NCBI GenBank assembly: GCA_032433595.1
Contig: JASWJB010000057.1
Coordinates: 62,001 to 126,000, forward strand
DNA from: Conoideocrella luteorostrata
Lineage: Eukaryota; Ascomycota; Sordariomycetes; Hypocreales; Clavicipitaceae
Reading direction: 5' to 3'
Length of the DNA: 64,000 nucleotides
Part shown: positions 1-12,099 of the stretch, one piece after another
Position numbering within the stretch: position 1 is the first letter of the stretch
How the letters are laid out: the number at the start of each line of letters is the position of its first letter
Program-made: the position numbers and the translations under genes
The notes under the pieces: model-generated
What the model was told of the DNA's origin: nothing
Database searches by the model: none
The model's input: the letters and a program-made list of their open reading frames with translations, nothing else

Positions 1-551
1 ATCTGATGAACACCAACCAGCTGATGGACCGCATGTCCATGACCATGGGAGGACGTGTCTCTGAGGAGCTGCATTTTCCCACAGTGACCACAGGAGCTAG
101 CGATGACTTCAAGAAGGTCTCACAAATGGCTCGAAACATGGTTACACAATGGGGCATGTCCGACAAGGTGGGGCCCGTCTTCTTTGAAAACGACCCCAAT
201 CGCATGCAGAAGCCATTCGCAGAGGCAACGGCTCAACAGATTGATCAGGAGGTTCACAGAATTGTTGACGAAGCCTACCAGCGATGCAAAGACCTGCTGC
301 TTGAGAAGAAAACGGAGGTAGGCCTCATTGCTGAGGAGCTACTGAAAAAGGAAGTACTGGTTCGAGATGATATGGTACGGATCCTGGGCAAGCGACCGTT
401 TGAAGACAATCATGAGGAATTTGAGAAGTACTTTGGTGGAGGTAAAGAGGAAAGTGCTCCGCCGCCGTTTCCCGCTGAGACGGATATTCCCAAAGACGAA
501 CCCCCCACGCCAGCGCCAGCGTATAGCCGCCACCCTCAGAGTACAAGGTGA
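1..551 (+). CDS. Mitochondrial m-AAA protease (Afg3/Yta12 family, FtsH-like), C-terminal part only
   Basis: This is the 3' end of a gene whose AAA ATPase domain and HEXGH zinc motif lie before the window; the frame is open from base 3 and stops at 549-551, leaving 182 residues. Visible M41 peptidase signatures are MGGRVSEELHF, the GASDDF segment, whose aspartate is expected to be a zinc ligand in the FtsH family, and MVTQWGMS. An alpha-helical region follows, with LLLEKKTEV, LLKKEVL and LGKRPF, then an acidic, proline-rich tail ending in a short basic stretch. The family forms hexamers in the mitochondrial inner membrane that degrade misfolded proteins and process others on the matrix side. 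The KRPF....FEKYF ending resembles Yta12 more than Afg3, but the paralogue cannot be settled from this fragment. Confidence 0.93.
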   Translation, partial: LMNTNQLMDRMSMTMGGRVSEELHFPTVTTGASDDFKKVSQMARNMVTQWGMSDKVGPVFFENDPNRMQKPFAEATAQQIDQEVHRIVDEAYQRCKDLLLEKKTEVGLIAEELLKKEVLVRDDMVRILGKRPFEDNHEEFEKYFGGGKEESAPPPFPAETDIPKDEPPTPAPAYSRHPQSTR

Positions 552-1456
552 GGCGTTGGGACCCGAAAAGCAGCATCTTGGCTGAAGTAGAAGAGTGGCA
601 CGACCGCCCAAGGCCGACCGTAGTTTCAATGGGTTGGGAAGTTGATCCGACCAGTTGAATTGATTCCGTGTATCTCCGAATACGCGATGGTTGGCTGGGG
701 ATAAAGAATTCCCTGCGGACATCCCAACGTGACAGTCAGGTGTGGCAATAACTGCCAGGCCACAGTCATGTTCTCTCTCAACTCTACCTATATATATATG
801 TACATGTAGGGCATCTGATAACAGCCCGATCTGTATTCAAATAGCATCATCTGGCGCCCCTTTGGGCAGCCGCATGTGGGAAAGGGATAAACTCATTTCG
901 ATATGTAACAATTGTATGTTGTACTTTAGCTCTAGAATAGAAGTGTCCGTGCGGACGAATCAAAAGGACGATAGCGAATGGATTTTCACCGATTGAACCC
1001 GATTGTGACTGCTTAAAAGCGACTGCAGACCTGCGCTATGTTTCCGACATGCTGAAGCAGCCGAGCACGCACAATGGCTTTGGTCGAACTGCTGCAAGTT
1101 GTGCTCTAACTACAATATTGCTCCAAATAGCGACAAATTTTCTTAGAGTGAAATTGCCGGCACCTAATTGGCCTAGAAAGTTCCTCGCCGCTGCGGGCCC
1201 CGCAATTGGTTGCCTTTTTTCGCGTCCACAGGTTCAATAAGACTGGTTGACTGGGAAAAGTATTGATGTCATGTCGAAGATGAGTTCCATATTTGTTTAT
1301 GTCTGTATGGAGATATATATTTTGTTTTTTTTATAAAAGCGGACGAGGACGACGGCCGTCTTGGTGCAGAGCTGTTGTTACTGCATTGATACATCTAAGC
1401 TTTCTTTTGATTGGACTCCCATTAGTACTGAGTTTGTCATCGACATCCACGACAAA
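552..1456. other. Intergenic: protease 3' flank and Bor1 promoter
   Basis: I see no gene in these 905 bases. The first part should hold the protease 3' UTR, including a TATATATATATG stretch near 788. The last 150 bases are T-rich and end in the Bor1 leader. The short open frames here have no recognisable protein similarity. Confidence 0.5.
1332..1339 (+). promoter_or_regulatory. Candidate TATA box of the Bor1-like gene
   Basis: TATAAAAG lies 118 bases before the ATG at 1457, directly after a T-rich run. The position suits a fungal core promoter, but this is a motif match only. Confidence 0.3.
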
Positions 1457-3705
1457 ATGTCCTCGAGCATCGCTGGACCTGCCCAGGATCCATCCGCCCC
1501 AGATGAGCGGCCTTCAATGCAGAGTAATGCTAGGTGGAAAATTCATCTCCTTCGCGGCATGGTCAACGATGTGCGCAGAAGACTGCCATATTATGTGAGC
1601 GATTGGTTAGATGCGTGGGATTATCGAGTGGTTCCGGCTACGGTTTACATGTATTTTGCAAAGTCAGTCACTCTTACACTCTGAACTTGATGATAGTATG
1701 AAGGGTGGGATGTTAACTCGATATATAGCATATTGCCTGCCTTGGCCTTTTCGCTGGACATGTTTTCCAAGACAGGGTCGAACTACGGCGTGAATGAAGT
1801 CTTGTTGGCGTCCGTATTGGGATCCGTTGTATTTTCCATCTTTGCGGCGCAACCGCTTATCATTGTTGGTGTGACTGGTACGTCTTTTTGAGCGCATCAT
1901 TGATGGTTTTCTGATTCCTAACCATGATCCAGGTCCCATTACCGTGTTTAACTAGTTGGTCAATCTGAGTGCTATTCCCGATGACTTCGTGGTCACTAAC
2001 GACAGCAGCACCGTTTACGACATCATGAAAGATACTGGTATAAACTACATTGGCTTCATGGCCTGGATTGGCATGTATGAATTCCCAAAGTTCATCCTGT
2101 TTTTATGACCATTCAGATAGCTCATCCACGTACACTGCAGATGGTCTCTCATCCTCCATGTCATTCTCGCCGTAACAAACTCCTGCAACTCTCTCCGCTG
2201 GGTCACTCGCTTCCCATGCGACATCTTTGGCTTCTATGTCGCCTTCATCTATCTTCAAAAGGGCATCCAGGTGCTCGATCGTCTGGGCGACAATACCCCC
2301 TTTTATTTGTCCATCATGGCAGCACTGCTCGTCTTCATGGTGGCCTACATATGCGGCGAATTGGGAACAAGTAGCTTATTCAAGCATCCTATACGTGTCT
2401 TTCTCAAGGATTACGGCACACCATTGACACTCATCTTTTTCACGGGATTCGTGCACATCGGACGCATGCGCAATGTGGAGCTGGAAAGGTTACCGACGGG
2501 CATTGCGTTTGAACCGACTAGCGGGAGGAACTGGGTGGTTCGCTTTTGGGATCTGAGTGTTGGCGAGGTATTCACGGCCTTACCGTTTGCCATCCTGCTG
2601 ACCATCTTGTTTTGGTTCGATCATAATGGTAATTAACACGTCCCATCGCTCCATCCCCTTCTATCACCCAACCCTCCGTCGAGACATGTACCATGATTTG
2701 TTGACTTTGCAAACCTATCTAGTATCATCCCTTATTGCTCAGGGAAGCGAATTCCCCCTCCGCAAGCCGGCTGGCTTCCACTGGGACATTTTTCTTCTCG
2801 GCATCACCACTGGGGTTGCTGGCATACTTGGTCTCCCTTTCCCCAACGGACTCATTCCTCAGGCTCCTTTCCACACAGAATCACTCTGCGTTACCAAACC
2901 CGTCAAGCAACTTGACGAAAAGGGCGAAGACAAGGGCGACTTTACATATGAAGCAACGCACGTCGTCGAGCAACGTGTTTCCAATCTCGCCCAAGGCCTC
3001 CTTACCCTTGGCACCATGACTGGCCCGCTTCTCGTTGTCTTGCATCTCATCCCCCACGGTGTATTGGCAGGTCTTTTCTTCGTCATGGGTATTCAAGCCC
3101 TCGAGGCGAATGGAATCACAACCAAGTTAATATTTTTGGCTCGAGACAAATCACTCACACCTGCCAATTCACCACTGAGGCGCATCAAGCGCCGCTCGGC
3201 GGTTTGGCTATTCGTCATCATCGAACTACTGGGTTTCGGGGCAACCTTCGCTATTACGCAAACCGTAGCGGCCGTTGGATTCCCCGTCTTCATTTTCTTA
3301 CTTATCCCGCTTCGGGCTCGCATTTTACCTAAGCTCTTCCGTCCTGATGAGTTAGATGTCTTGGATGCTCCCACTGCATCAGAATTTACCATGGAAGGAA
3401 TAGGAGGATCTTGGGGAGGAGCAAGACATGATGTGGAAGCGTCACCAATAGAGGAGCATGCGGGCCCTGAGGCATTGAGATCTGGTCGCCCTGCTTCGAG
3501 GGCGCCATCGCAAAGTAGGGAGTCATTTATGAGAACGGATCGAAGAGATAGCGTCTTTGCCAGTCCAGGCAGTCCAAGGAAGAGCCAGGAGGATTTAGCT
3601 GAGTTGGGGAGAGCACCGAGTGGGCAAAGTACGGCGACAAGGAGGAGGAGGAGCGTGGATAGAAGGTCGGGTGATGGAAGGAGAGGGAGCTTCACGCATC
3701 AGTGA
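1457..3705 (+). CDS. Borate/bicarbonate-type anion transporter (Bor1, band 3/SLC4 family)
   Basis: A multi-pass plasma-membrane anion transporter; yeast Bor1 exports borate. I read six exons: 1457-1662, 1729-1877, 1933-1954, 2009-2074, 2141-2628 and 2723-3705 (1914 nt, 637 aa). Family signatures cross the junctions: GVTGPITVFNY followed by TVYDIMKDTG (microexon 3 into exon 4), IGFMAWIG, SLRWVTRFPCDIFG, YICGELGTSS, LGLPFPNGLIPQAPFHTESL, and VEQRVSNLAQGLL. Many hydrophobic helices come before a Ser/Arg-rich cytosolic tail of about 120 residues. Exon 3 is only 22 nt and its donor sits inside a TAG triplet, so an unspliced reading stops there; the CTAAC branch point at 1996-2000 and intact phase show it is an intron rather than a nonsense mutation. 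The start is the first ATG in frame with this reading. Confidence 0.92.
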
Positions 3706-3970
3706 ATGAGCAGGTATTGTGCCGATAATGGGGTTGTACATTCTTTTATTTGTTACATACAGAGTTTTGGCTATTTAAGGTTGTGGGACGACGCGTATTT
3801 ACTTGCGTTCAAGACATGGCTTTGGGAAATGTGAGACCGCATTGCTTTAATTTACTCTAGATACTATAATAGACAGTAGTGGTATTGAATAACATGTCCT
3901 AGATTGTCCCGCAACCCATACCATACGCCATAACTGATGATTCCCTCTAGCGGAAAAAAAAGGAGGTCAT

Positions 3971-6900
3971 CTACTCGTCATCATCGCTATCCAATACAAA
4001 CCCACCCCTCACTCTAGGTCGTCTTGTCACCACAACCGGTGCATCTTCCCCCTGATCACCATCTTTATCCTCCAACACACCATCCATATTCAGGTCTCCG
4101 TCGTCGCCCCTTTCCACACTTGTCTTCCGCTTCTTCCTGGAGTCTTGCCCATCACTCAAATCAATAGGCGTATCATCCGTCTCATCACTCCCATCCCCAT
4201 CCTCTTGACTACTCAGCATTTTACGCGTTAAACTCAAAACGTCATCGGCATCGGCATCAGTATCTTCATCGCTCGCGTCCGACAAAACCTCAAGCTTCCT
4301 CTTTTTTGGTGCCAACATGGTATCTATCACAGCCGTTTCCGCAGCGTTCTGGGCACGAGCAGCAATTTGTCGCTCCCGCGCAAAGAACGCCTCATCCTCT
4401 TCTGAGTCGAAATCGTCGTCTCCTTCACGAACATACAGCGCAGACTTGATACGACGAGCCTTCTCTAGCTCCTTCTCTCGTCTTTTCTGTGCCTTTTCTT
4501 CGAGAGCAGAGTCATCCACTGCTTCTGTGTCGCTGCCCTTGCGGCGCTTCCGTAACCTCTTGGTCTTGGATTTCTTCTTCTCGTCTGCGATTCGACGGGC
4601 CGTCGGACCACCAGCAGGGAAGAGCATTTCGTCGTCGAGAAACCCGTCGTCGTCCCCATCTTCGTCATCGTCATCAAAGGCTGCTTTCTTGCGGGGGACG
4701 GTTTTAGGTTTTAGTTGGTTTTCTGCTAGGACGCCATCTTCGAATGTGGGCGGGCTGAACTCGGCTTGATTGATGAAGTGGATTGTGTCTTTAAGGTGAG
4801 CTGCCGAGACGTCTTCGGGGATAATCCAGGCACTTTCGTGGGTTTCTTCAGAGGCGGGTCCCATGAGGCGCATCTGTGAGAGCTTCATGAGGAGGCGGAG
4901 GTATGAGTTTTTGAAAACGGCGGTTCGTCGTTCAGAGGTTTCTGGGCGGACGCCTTGACTCGGGTTAGCTTTTCATCTTGATGATAAGAGGGAGCAGAAT
5001 GGTCTATGGTCTTACTGAATACTGGAGGCAACCTTGGTTCTGTATCAGGGATCGTCTCGTCTCCAAGTACATTCTCAGCATCGCGTTTCGCCTCTTCGGC
5101 TGCAGCCCAGGCGCGGCGCTCAGACTCGGCATCTGACAGTTTTTGCCTGACCCAATCGATATGCTCAGCACCGTTTTTGTCCAGCAGAGCACCTACAGCA
5201 ATGGCAATTTGCTGATCGCGCTCCTCTGTATACTTGAATTCCAATTCTGCCCCTGGCTTGGGCTGGCTCTTGCTTAAAGTCTGTTTCTCGTATCCGTACT
5301 CCAAAAAGAAGGCGGTGCCGTGCATCTTGCTAAAAAGCAACTCAACCAAGAGTTCAGGCCGTTCTTGGATCTTCTTGGTGCATTTGCGCAGAATTTGCTT
5401 CACAAGCTCTTCCCAGTCTTTGTACATGCTGGATGCTTTGTCAAGGTGGTTGGGCCCCTTTATCATGTTGTACAGTAGGCTGATGATGTCAATACGGAAG
5501 AGCATAACACTCATGTCCTGCTTGAAGGCGACGCGGTAAAAGTAGCGATGTGCGCGTTTGAGCTGCGCGTCCGTCAAGTCACGATAGTACTTTGTAAACG
5601 TTGTAAAGGTATCTACCACACCTTGTGGGGTGAATCGAGAGCAAAATCTGTGAAAGTCAAACTTGCGCTCTTTGGAGGCGCGCTCGGCGACTTTTTCATC
5701 GTCGGCGGAGTCATCCATGTCTTCTTCGTCGTCATTTTCAGTGGCTTTTGCCACTTGCTTCTTCCGCCTGGTTCGCTTCCTTGATCGAATCTGCATATCC
5801 ACATTCTGCCTCGAGTACGATTCCAGTATACGAAGAAAATGGTAGACAAGCTCTGTGGCGGCGTCCAGATAGTCGAATCCTTGATCCTTGTATGTGCGGC
5901 TGATGTTGGCAACAGCATCGTGCGTGGCCTCTTCGTAGAAAAGTCGACTTAGAACGTTCTCGGCAATTTCCTGGTCGTCCTCGCTGCCCGATTCGGTCAT
6001 TTCCTGAACTGTCAGAAGAATCTGGGTAAAGCACCGCAAAACCGCAGTCAGCTCAGTCCAATCCTTCATATCATACGATTCATGCAGGGCGCGGTTCAGA
6101 GTGATGAACATTTCCTGGTTCAGCACTCCGGCAACGAGGTGGAAGCTGTTGACGTCATTGTTGGCGTTCTGGCGGTTGCATTTCTTAATCTTTCGTCGGA
6201 CGCGTTCCGCTTCCAGGAACCAAGCAACCAGATAGAAATATTGCCGTCTGTGATATGCAAGCAGGTGTGGTGCCTCTCGATCAATAGTCTTGCGAATGTG
6301 TGAGAATAAGGGGTTGAAGCCAGAATCGAGAAACTCTTCGGCAAAGTTTCGCAATTGATCATTGGCACGAGCATTGAGTTTTGTAGGAAGACCAAGGTCC
6401 CTCTCGTCCTTATTTTGCTTTCTGGACCTACGGGGTGGCTTGAAAGTCTTATTGTCGTCCATCTTTTTGTTTCGAGCAGACGCGTCGGCCAGTGCATCCT
6501 GTCCCGACAGAGAGGACATTTTGCCGTCATCTCGCTGAACCCAGATCATGGTACCGAACCGATTATGTCTTGTTGGCCCCTTGCGATTAGACAATTTGAG
6601 CATAGCCGATTCTTTGCTCATTATTGCCGACAGCTCACTCGCTTTGGCCTTGTTCAGTTGGCTCTCATCCATGAACAGTTTGTTGATTTCGACTCGTTTC
6701 ACCAGGTGATAAATTATCTCCATGACGGTTGTGTCTTCAGTTCTAAAGTCTTCGCCCATGTTTGACGCCAAGGTGAGGAGAAGGTGGAAGATATCTTGAT
6801 ACGAGAACGCGTCAATCGTAGCCGAACGGGAGATCTGAGATTCATCACCCTCATATTTGACGTTCGGAGGCGGCGTGATGGAGGCTATGTTTCTGAGAAA

Positions 6901-7534
6901 GAACAAGACGAGCTTCAAGATGCCCTGATCTCGAGCCGTTCTGTCACCAATAGGCATTGCCATGGCTGGCAGAGCTGCCCTTACCGCCGCATGTAAAATA
7001 CGGGCTCCATCGAAGTTGATAATGGCTCTCTTGTATTGCACCTGCGCTAGCTCCAAGACAGGGAGGTGTCTATGGTGGTTTACTGTCATGCGCTCCTTAT
7101 CTCGCTCCATCGGCCAGGTTAGCGGAACCATCAGCTCGAAGCAGGCCAGCGCTATACGCGATCGAAACTTGTTGTCCATTGCATTTTCCGGCCACGTCCT
7201 GAGGATTGGCAGCAAATCTCCTTCAATCAGGTTCGCTTCGTGGATGCACCGCGCAACATCCATGCGATTCGTTTTCTCATCGTAGAACCGTATCCAGCGC
7301 TTCAGGTCGCGCAGAACTTCGAGCGCATCGTCACCAAGTTGATATTGGCCATCGTCATCTGTGCTGACGCCGCCGAGCTAAAAGGGAAGCCAGTGACATG
7401 AGTAATCTTTTTCTAACCGGAATTCTATGTCATAATGTTTTCAAGAGGCTTCGACGTACTGCAGAGACAAGACTGCTTATGTGCGCCCGAACTTCGGGAT
7501 GGACAATGTCCGCTGCACCTTCTGTCAGCTCCAT
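3971..7534 (-). CDS. tof1: Replication fork protection protein Tof1/Swi1 (Timeless family)
   Basis: The Timeless-family subunit of the fork protection complex acts in the nucleus with a Csm3/Swi3 partner to couple helicase and polymerase, support S-phase checkpoint signalling and assist cohesion. Exons on the minus strand are 7534-7460, 7377-5016 and 4953-3971 (3420 nt, 1139 aa). Exon 1 encodes 25 residues, [11 protein letters not shown] to LVSA, and joins in phase to [22 protein letters not shown] and [20 protein letters not shown], the conserved N-terminus. The middle carries the helical Timeless repeats ([30 protein letters not shown]). The join [23 protein letters not shown] links the last two exons. 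The C-terminal 250 residues are highly acidic with basic nuclear-localisation-like runs and end in DSDDDE. The length is normal for the family. Confidence 0.95.
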
Positions 7535-8317
7535 GCCGAGAAAATGTTCCGCGTGAAGCTGCTTTTACGACAAGTTCTGGTGAGGATTGTAGGACATTTG
7601 GCGATACACGGCTTGCACGGCCGTACTCCGTACAGTGATGTCCTCGGAGTGGTTGCTAGTTAGTCAGTTAACAAACTCATGCCCTGATTCTCATATACGC
7701 GTCTCGACGCGTCTTGAACGGGTCGCCTCGCGTAAATCGGGTACGTGGTAACTAGTCCGTAACTACGGGACGCAAGCTGCCGGTCGTGGACAGCTGCATC
7801 AGTCCCCACACCATGTGTGTGCCAGCCAGTCACTCTACTTCAGCATTCGCAGCGACAGTTACCGCAATTAAACCCGATCTTATTAAACAGCCTTATTACG
7901 AGGTAGCTGAGAAACTGCCTAAAAATGTTGTCTCCTCCTTACAGAGCTGTATTATGAAGGTCCCTGACAATACGGAGCACAGTGGGGGGCTTGGGGCTTC
8001 GCAAAGGGCTGTGTCAAGCGACATCTGCGGGCACTCTGGCCGCAAATTGACATTTGACAGATTGCCACGGCACCCTCCTACTTAGTAGCTGCATACTCCG
8101 TAAATAGCTGGCCACCTACTACGGAGTAGTACTAAATTCATTGGCTGGTAGGTACTCCTCCGTGCTCGAAGCTGCGTTATCGTCGACCCCACAAATGCCG
8201 AGGTTACCCGAACTTGGACTTCATCATCTCTGACATTTACTTCTCCCGGCAGATCCTCACTCTTTTTTGGTCTTCCAACACGCCACGACCCAATTGACGG
8301 ATTACACAATACAAAAA
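7535..8317. other. Shared divergent promoter region of tof1 and the hydroxyacyl-CoA dehydrogenase
   Basis: These 783 bases separate two divergently transcribed genes. No coding signal is visible. Half-sites of the dispersed palindrome occur at about 8093-8100 (ACTCCGTA) and 8116-8131 (ACTACGGAGTAGT). Confidence 0.5.
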
Positions 8318-9534
8318 ATGACCGGTCCGATTCTCAGAATGCGAGTCCTAGGAGCCGCTCGGCAGATTCGCTCCTTCAGCGGCACCGCGCGCCGCAATGG
8401 TCTAGAGGTCAAGAGCCTAGGTGTCATCGGCGCAGGCCAAATGGTACGTTTTGCACTCTACAACACCCGCAACAAGAAAAACAAAGCGCATGTGAAGCCT
8501 GATGGTGGAGCCATATCTGCGGGACATGAATGGACAGACTGATGAAACGATGTGTTTTTCCCCCCAAACTTGTAGGGTCTAGGTATTGCTTTGGTTGCTG
8601 CTCAAAAGGCCCAGGTGCCTGTCACCCTCATCGATACGTCCGAGACGGCTTTGAGCAAGGGACTTGCATTTGCAGGTAAACAAAATCCCCCCCTCATCAA
8701 TTAACCTGTTATTTTACACGGTTCAGCCCACCCCGCAAACCTCGAACCAATTGCAAGTCACCTTTACTAAAACAAGACCTTTACCCCCCCGTTATTTCTG
8801 CAGACAAGCTTCTCGCAAAGGATGTGTCAAAGTCACGCATTACTCAGGAACAGGCCGAACAGGCACGGGCCTTCTTGAAACCTAGCACCAAAATGGAGGA
8901 TCTGTCATCTGTTGACTTTGTCATTGAAGCCGTGCCCGAAATTCCCAAATTAAAGTGCGATATCTTTGGCAACCTCGCAAAAATCTGCCCGAAGCATGCT
9001 ATCCTTGCGACGAATACCTCATCAATCTCCATCACCAAAATCGCCGCCGCTACCACCAGCGACCCTACAGACACATCTGCTTCATCCCGAGTCGTCTCAA
9101 CCCACTTCATGAACCCCGTCCCTGTCCAAAAGGGCGTGGAAATCATCGGCGGTCTTCAGACTAGCAAGGAAACACTTGAAACGGCTGTTGAATTCTGCAA
9201 GAAGCTTGGGAAGATAACCTCGATTTCGGCTGACGCCCCAGGTTTTCTGGCTAACCGCATCCTGATGCCGTATATTAATGAAGCCGTTATCTGTCTTGAG
9301 ACTGGTGTGGGTGATCGCGACTCGATCGATGCCATTATGAAAAATGGAACCAATGTCCCCATGGGTCCCCTCCAACTCGCAGACTTCATCGGCCTGGACA
9401 CGTGCCTGTCAATCATGAAGGTGTTGCATCTGGAAACTGGAGACTCAAAGTATCGCCCCAGTGTTTTGCTGGGTAAAATGGTAGATGCCGGCTGGCTTGG
9501 CAAAAAGAGCGGCAAAGGCTTTTACGACTATTAA
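8318..9534 (+). CDS. Mitochondrial 3-hydroxyacyl-CoA (3-hydroxybutyryl-CoA) dehydrogenase
   Basis: NAD-dependent oxidation of short-chain L-3-hydroxyacyl-CoA to 3-ketoacyl-CoA. Exons are 8318-8443, 8576-8675 and 8804-9534 (957 nt, 318 aa), a normal length for the stand-alone enzyme. The first ~30 residues (MTGPILRMRVLGAARQIRSF...) are Arg/Ser/Ala-rich without acids, as in a mitochondrial presequence. The Rossmann motif GVIGAGQM-GLGIA is split by intron 1 between M and G. FVIEAVPE, LATNTSSISIT and the catalytic-His segment STHFMNPVPV follow, then GFLANRILMPYINEA and the typical C-terminal ending KKSGKGFYDY. Expected in mitochondrial beta-oxidation or branched-chain/butanoate metabolism; the exact chain length cannot be read from sequence. 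Confidence 0.95.
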
Positions 9535-10630
9535 TTGGGCGATTTGACAATGAGGGTGGCCACATGTTCACGCTATGGCCAGTTGATCCACGACTAGTTG
9601 CATGCAAACTAAACATAGAAACTCCGAAAGCAATCTTATCAAGAGTGTTATTGCGGCCCGATGTGTTGCACAGCATGGTATATGACGGAGGGGGGCTCAC
9701 AGTGATATTCAACTGCATGCGAGGGTGATCCTGGGCACTGCTTGCAACCTTGGAGCGGGAATACCCTGCACAACTTGTGCTGTAATTACGGAAGCTGTGT
9801 CTATTACGATATTAAATATATTCGCCGGCATATGGTGTAGTCTGGATCTCGTCAGCTTTGCGGGAGCCTCGTTGTAGAGATGCCGTCTACGCCTGACTTC
9901 GGGCCAACCACTGTGATTTGAACCCTTGTTCGAAGCGATGCCGAAGTGGAGATTTCGAGCTGTCAATACATCATTTACACGTGTGTTGCGTGGACTCTTC
10001 GTAAGTAACTAACGCACAATCTGACGGCTACCTGTTACGGTGAATTCCATACTTACGCACTACATGTCTGGCGCAATTCAGGCCACGTCGTCTGTTGGTG
10101 AGTGAGCTGGTAGTTTCAGTATTCAAACATGGCTCTGGTCGCGAAAATTGTCCAGACCAACGGAAATACTTATCGTGGTATATCATTCGAGAATTTAAAG
10201 CTTTGAAAAAGTCAATCGCAAACAATCTTGCAGGGGCCCCAGACATGGAGGCACGGGAGATGGACGTCTAACGGCCCAAAAGTGTTTAGGCCTGCGAGGA
10301 GACGGAGGTCAGAGCTCGCGCTAGCACGCATTGCATGCACCACCACGAATCTCGTCTGGCATGATTTCTCGAGTCAGCACTTCAGCCTAGTCTGACTACT
10401 GCCGTGGGGACGGATACGTTCGCAAGCTTTGCACAAGTCAAGGGCACAAAGCGATTATCAACGGCGGCGACTGCCTCAGCCAATTGGCCCAGTTCAAATG
10501 GCCTCATTATCCTCGTACCCGGCACGCCACGGATTCACGGACGGCCCTGCTCAAGCTGGCGGGTGATTCGCACCCTTGTATTCATTCGCACCGATGTCTG
10601 CCGTCTAACGGCTCTGGTCCTGCCTGTGGC

Positions 10631-10674
10631 TTTGACAACTTTGACAACTTTGACAACTTTGACAATTTGATTTG
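10631..10674. repeat. 9-bp tandem repeat, TTTGACAAC unit
   Basis: Three perfect TTTGACAAC units are followed by TTTGACAAT and a degenerate TTGATTTGACAG. It lies in the gene-poor region and is probably a slippage product. Confidence 0.9.
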
Positions 10675-12081
10675 ACAGCTCAACAGCTGCTGCAGGATCA
10701 GTTGCGCCCTCGTGCGAAAGACGACGACCCGCCATCTGGATTCATCATGCTATGCACACACCCATAGTTGAGCGTCCATCTGCTTCCCCGAATCAGCCCC
10801 TCGGTTCAATTTGTAACTTCTCGTAATTGATCCATCCCAGTGCCGGTATACAGCCCTCTTGACCTATTGGTCACACAACCCTCTGCCGATTGTACCACCT
10901 GTACTCCGTAATTATTGAGTACTCCGTAATGGATGTACCACGCAATCTATGTAACAGGATAAAAGTGGCTCGTGGCAAGTGCCACATCCACAAGATCGGC
11001 ACAATGAGGGCATAGCTCGACGGCACATCATTAACTAGGCTTGTGTGACACGTGGCCAGGGAAGGATTGAATTCGAACGGAGCCGACGGCCGACTCGTAC
11101 TAGCTAAACAAGACGAGGTACAATACGTAGCACAATATCGGCCACCCACACCGTACCCCATGGAGGCTACACTTTCAATCTCCAGCCCGCACACTGGCGC
11201 ACAGTCGTTCGTGTCATCTCAGCTCTTGCAAATTAAGGATTCACATCCGAGGTTGCGTATTTTTGCCTCGAATTGGCTAACTGACTTGCAAGGAGGTCTC
11301 ATTCTCGGAGAGTTTATTGCTCATGCAAATTTGCTGTATGACCTTACGCAGCAGCCGAAAGCAAGAGAGAGTGATGGTGAAACATCGTCGACTTCAATGG
11401 CTGCCCATTTTCGTCAACAGATCACATACTCCCGCAGGGTCGTTTCTAATATCGACCGCTCGGGTATGCCTGTGTGAGGCAGATTTCTGACGAGGTCAGT
11501 GGGAACGAAGTTCGAAGTAAGACCAACGACGCAGTCTTGAGCCACTGATGAGGCTCTCAAGGGCGTGAGCCTCAACAACTGAATCAGGATGGTGGCTTGA
11601 CGTTGCAGACCCGACTTCCGCTCGCGCTCGTGCGGCATCGAGGGCCATTCAGCGGAGTCATCTTGTGCCCAATCATCTGTGAACCTCGCCGTGTCTGCCA
11701 TTTCCACCTACCCGTCTTATGCTAGCTGATGCTGCAACTCGCAATCGATGGAGACACCGTTAGATGCCGTTGTCTTCTCACCGCGGTTTGTTGTGATACT
11801 TCTGGAGGAGTTTCTGGCCTGGTAGCCAAAATTATACAATACAACCCATGAAAATGCGTCAAGTTTTGCATGAATATTTGTATCCTTCATAACCAGCTCA
11901 TGGGAAAGGCAGGACGATTTACGCGCCGTGTACTCCGTAGTCATGTTTTGATATGCAGCGACACCCGATATTGTTGAACCGGGGGGCGGGGGCCCGCCGA
12001 TGAGGAAGGAAATCAAATTGGTAGGTGCATAACTAGCTAGTGACTGCGGGCATGGGTTATGGGTCGAAAATCTATCCACGG

Positions 12082-12099
12082 GTACGGAGTACTCCGTAC
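12082..12099. repeat. Dispersed palindrome, perfect 18-bp copy
   Basis: GTACGGAGTACTCCGTAC is a perfect inverted repeat and the most complete copy of a motif found many times in the intergenic DNA of this window. Confidence 0.85.

Noticed and set aside
1951..1956. Apparent nonsense codon in the Bor1-like gene, suggesting a pseudogene
   Set aside because: A GT donor within the triplet, a CTAAC branch point and an AG acceptor restore the conserved NYTVYD reading, so it is an intron.
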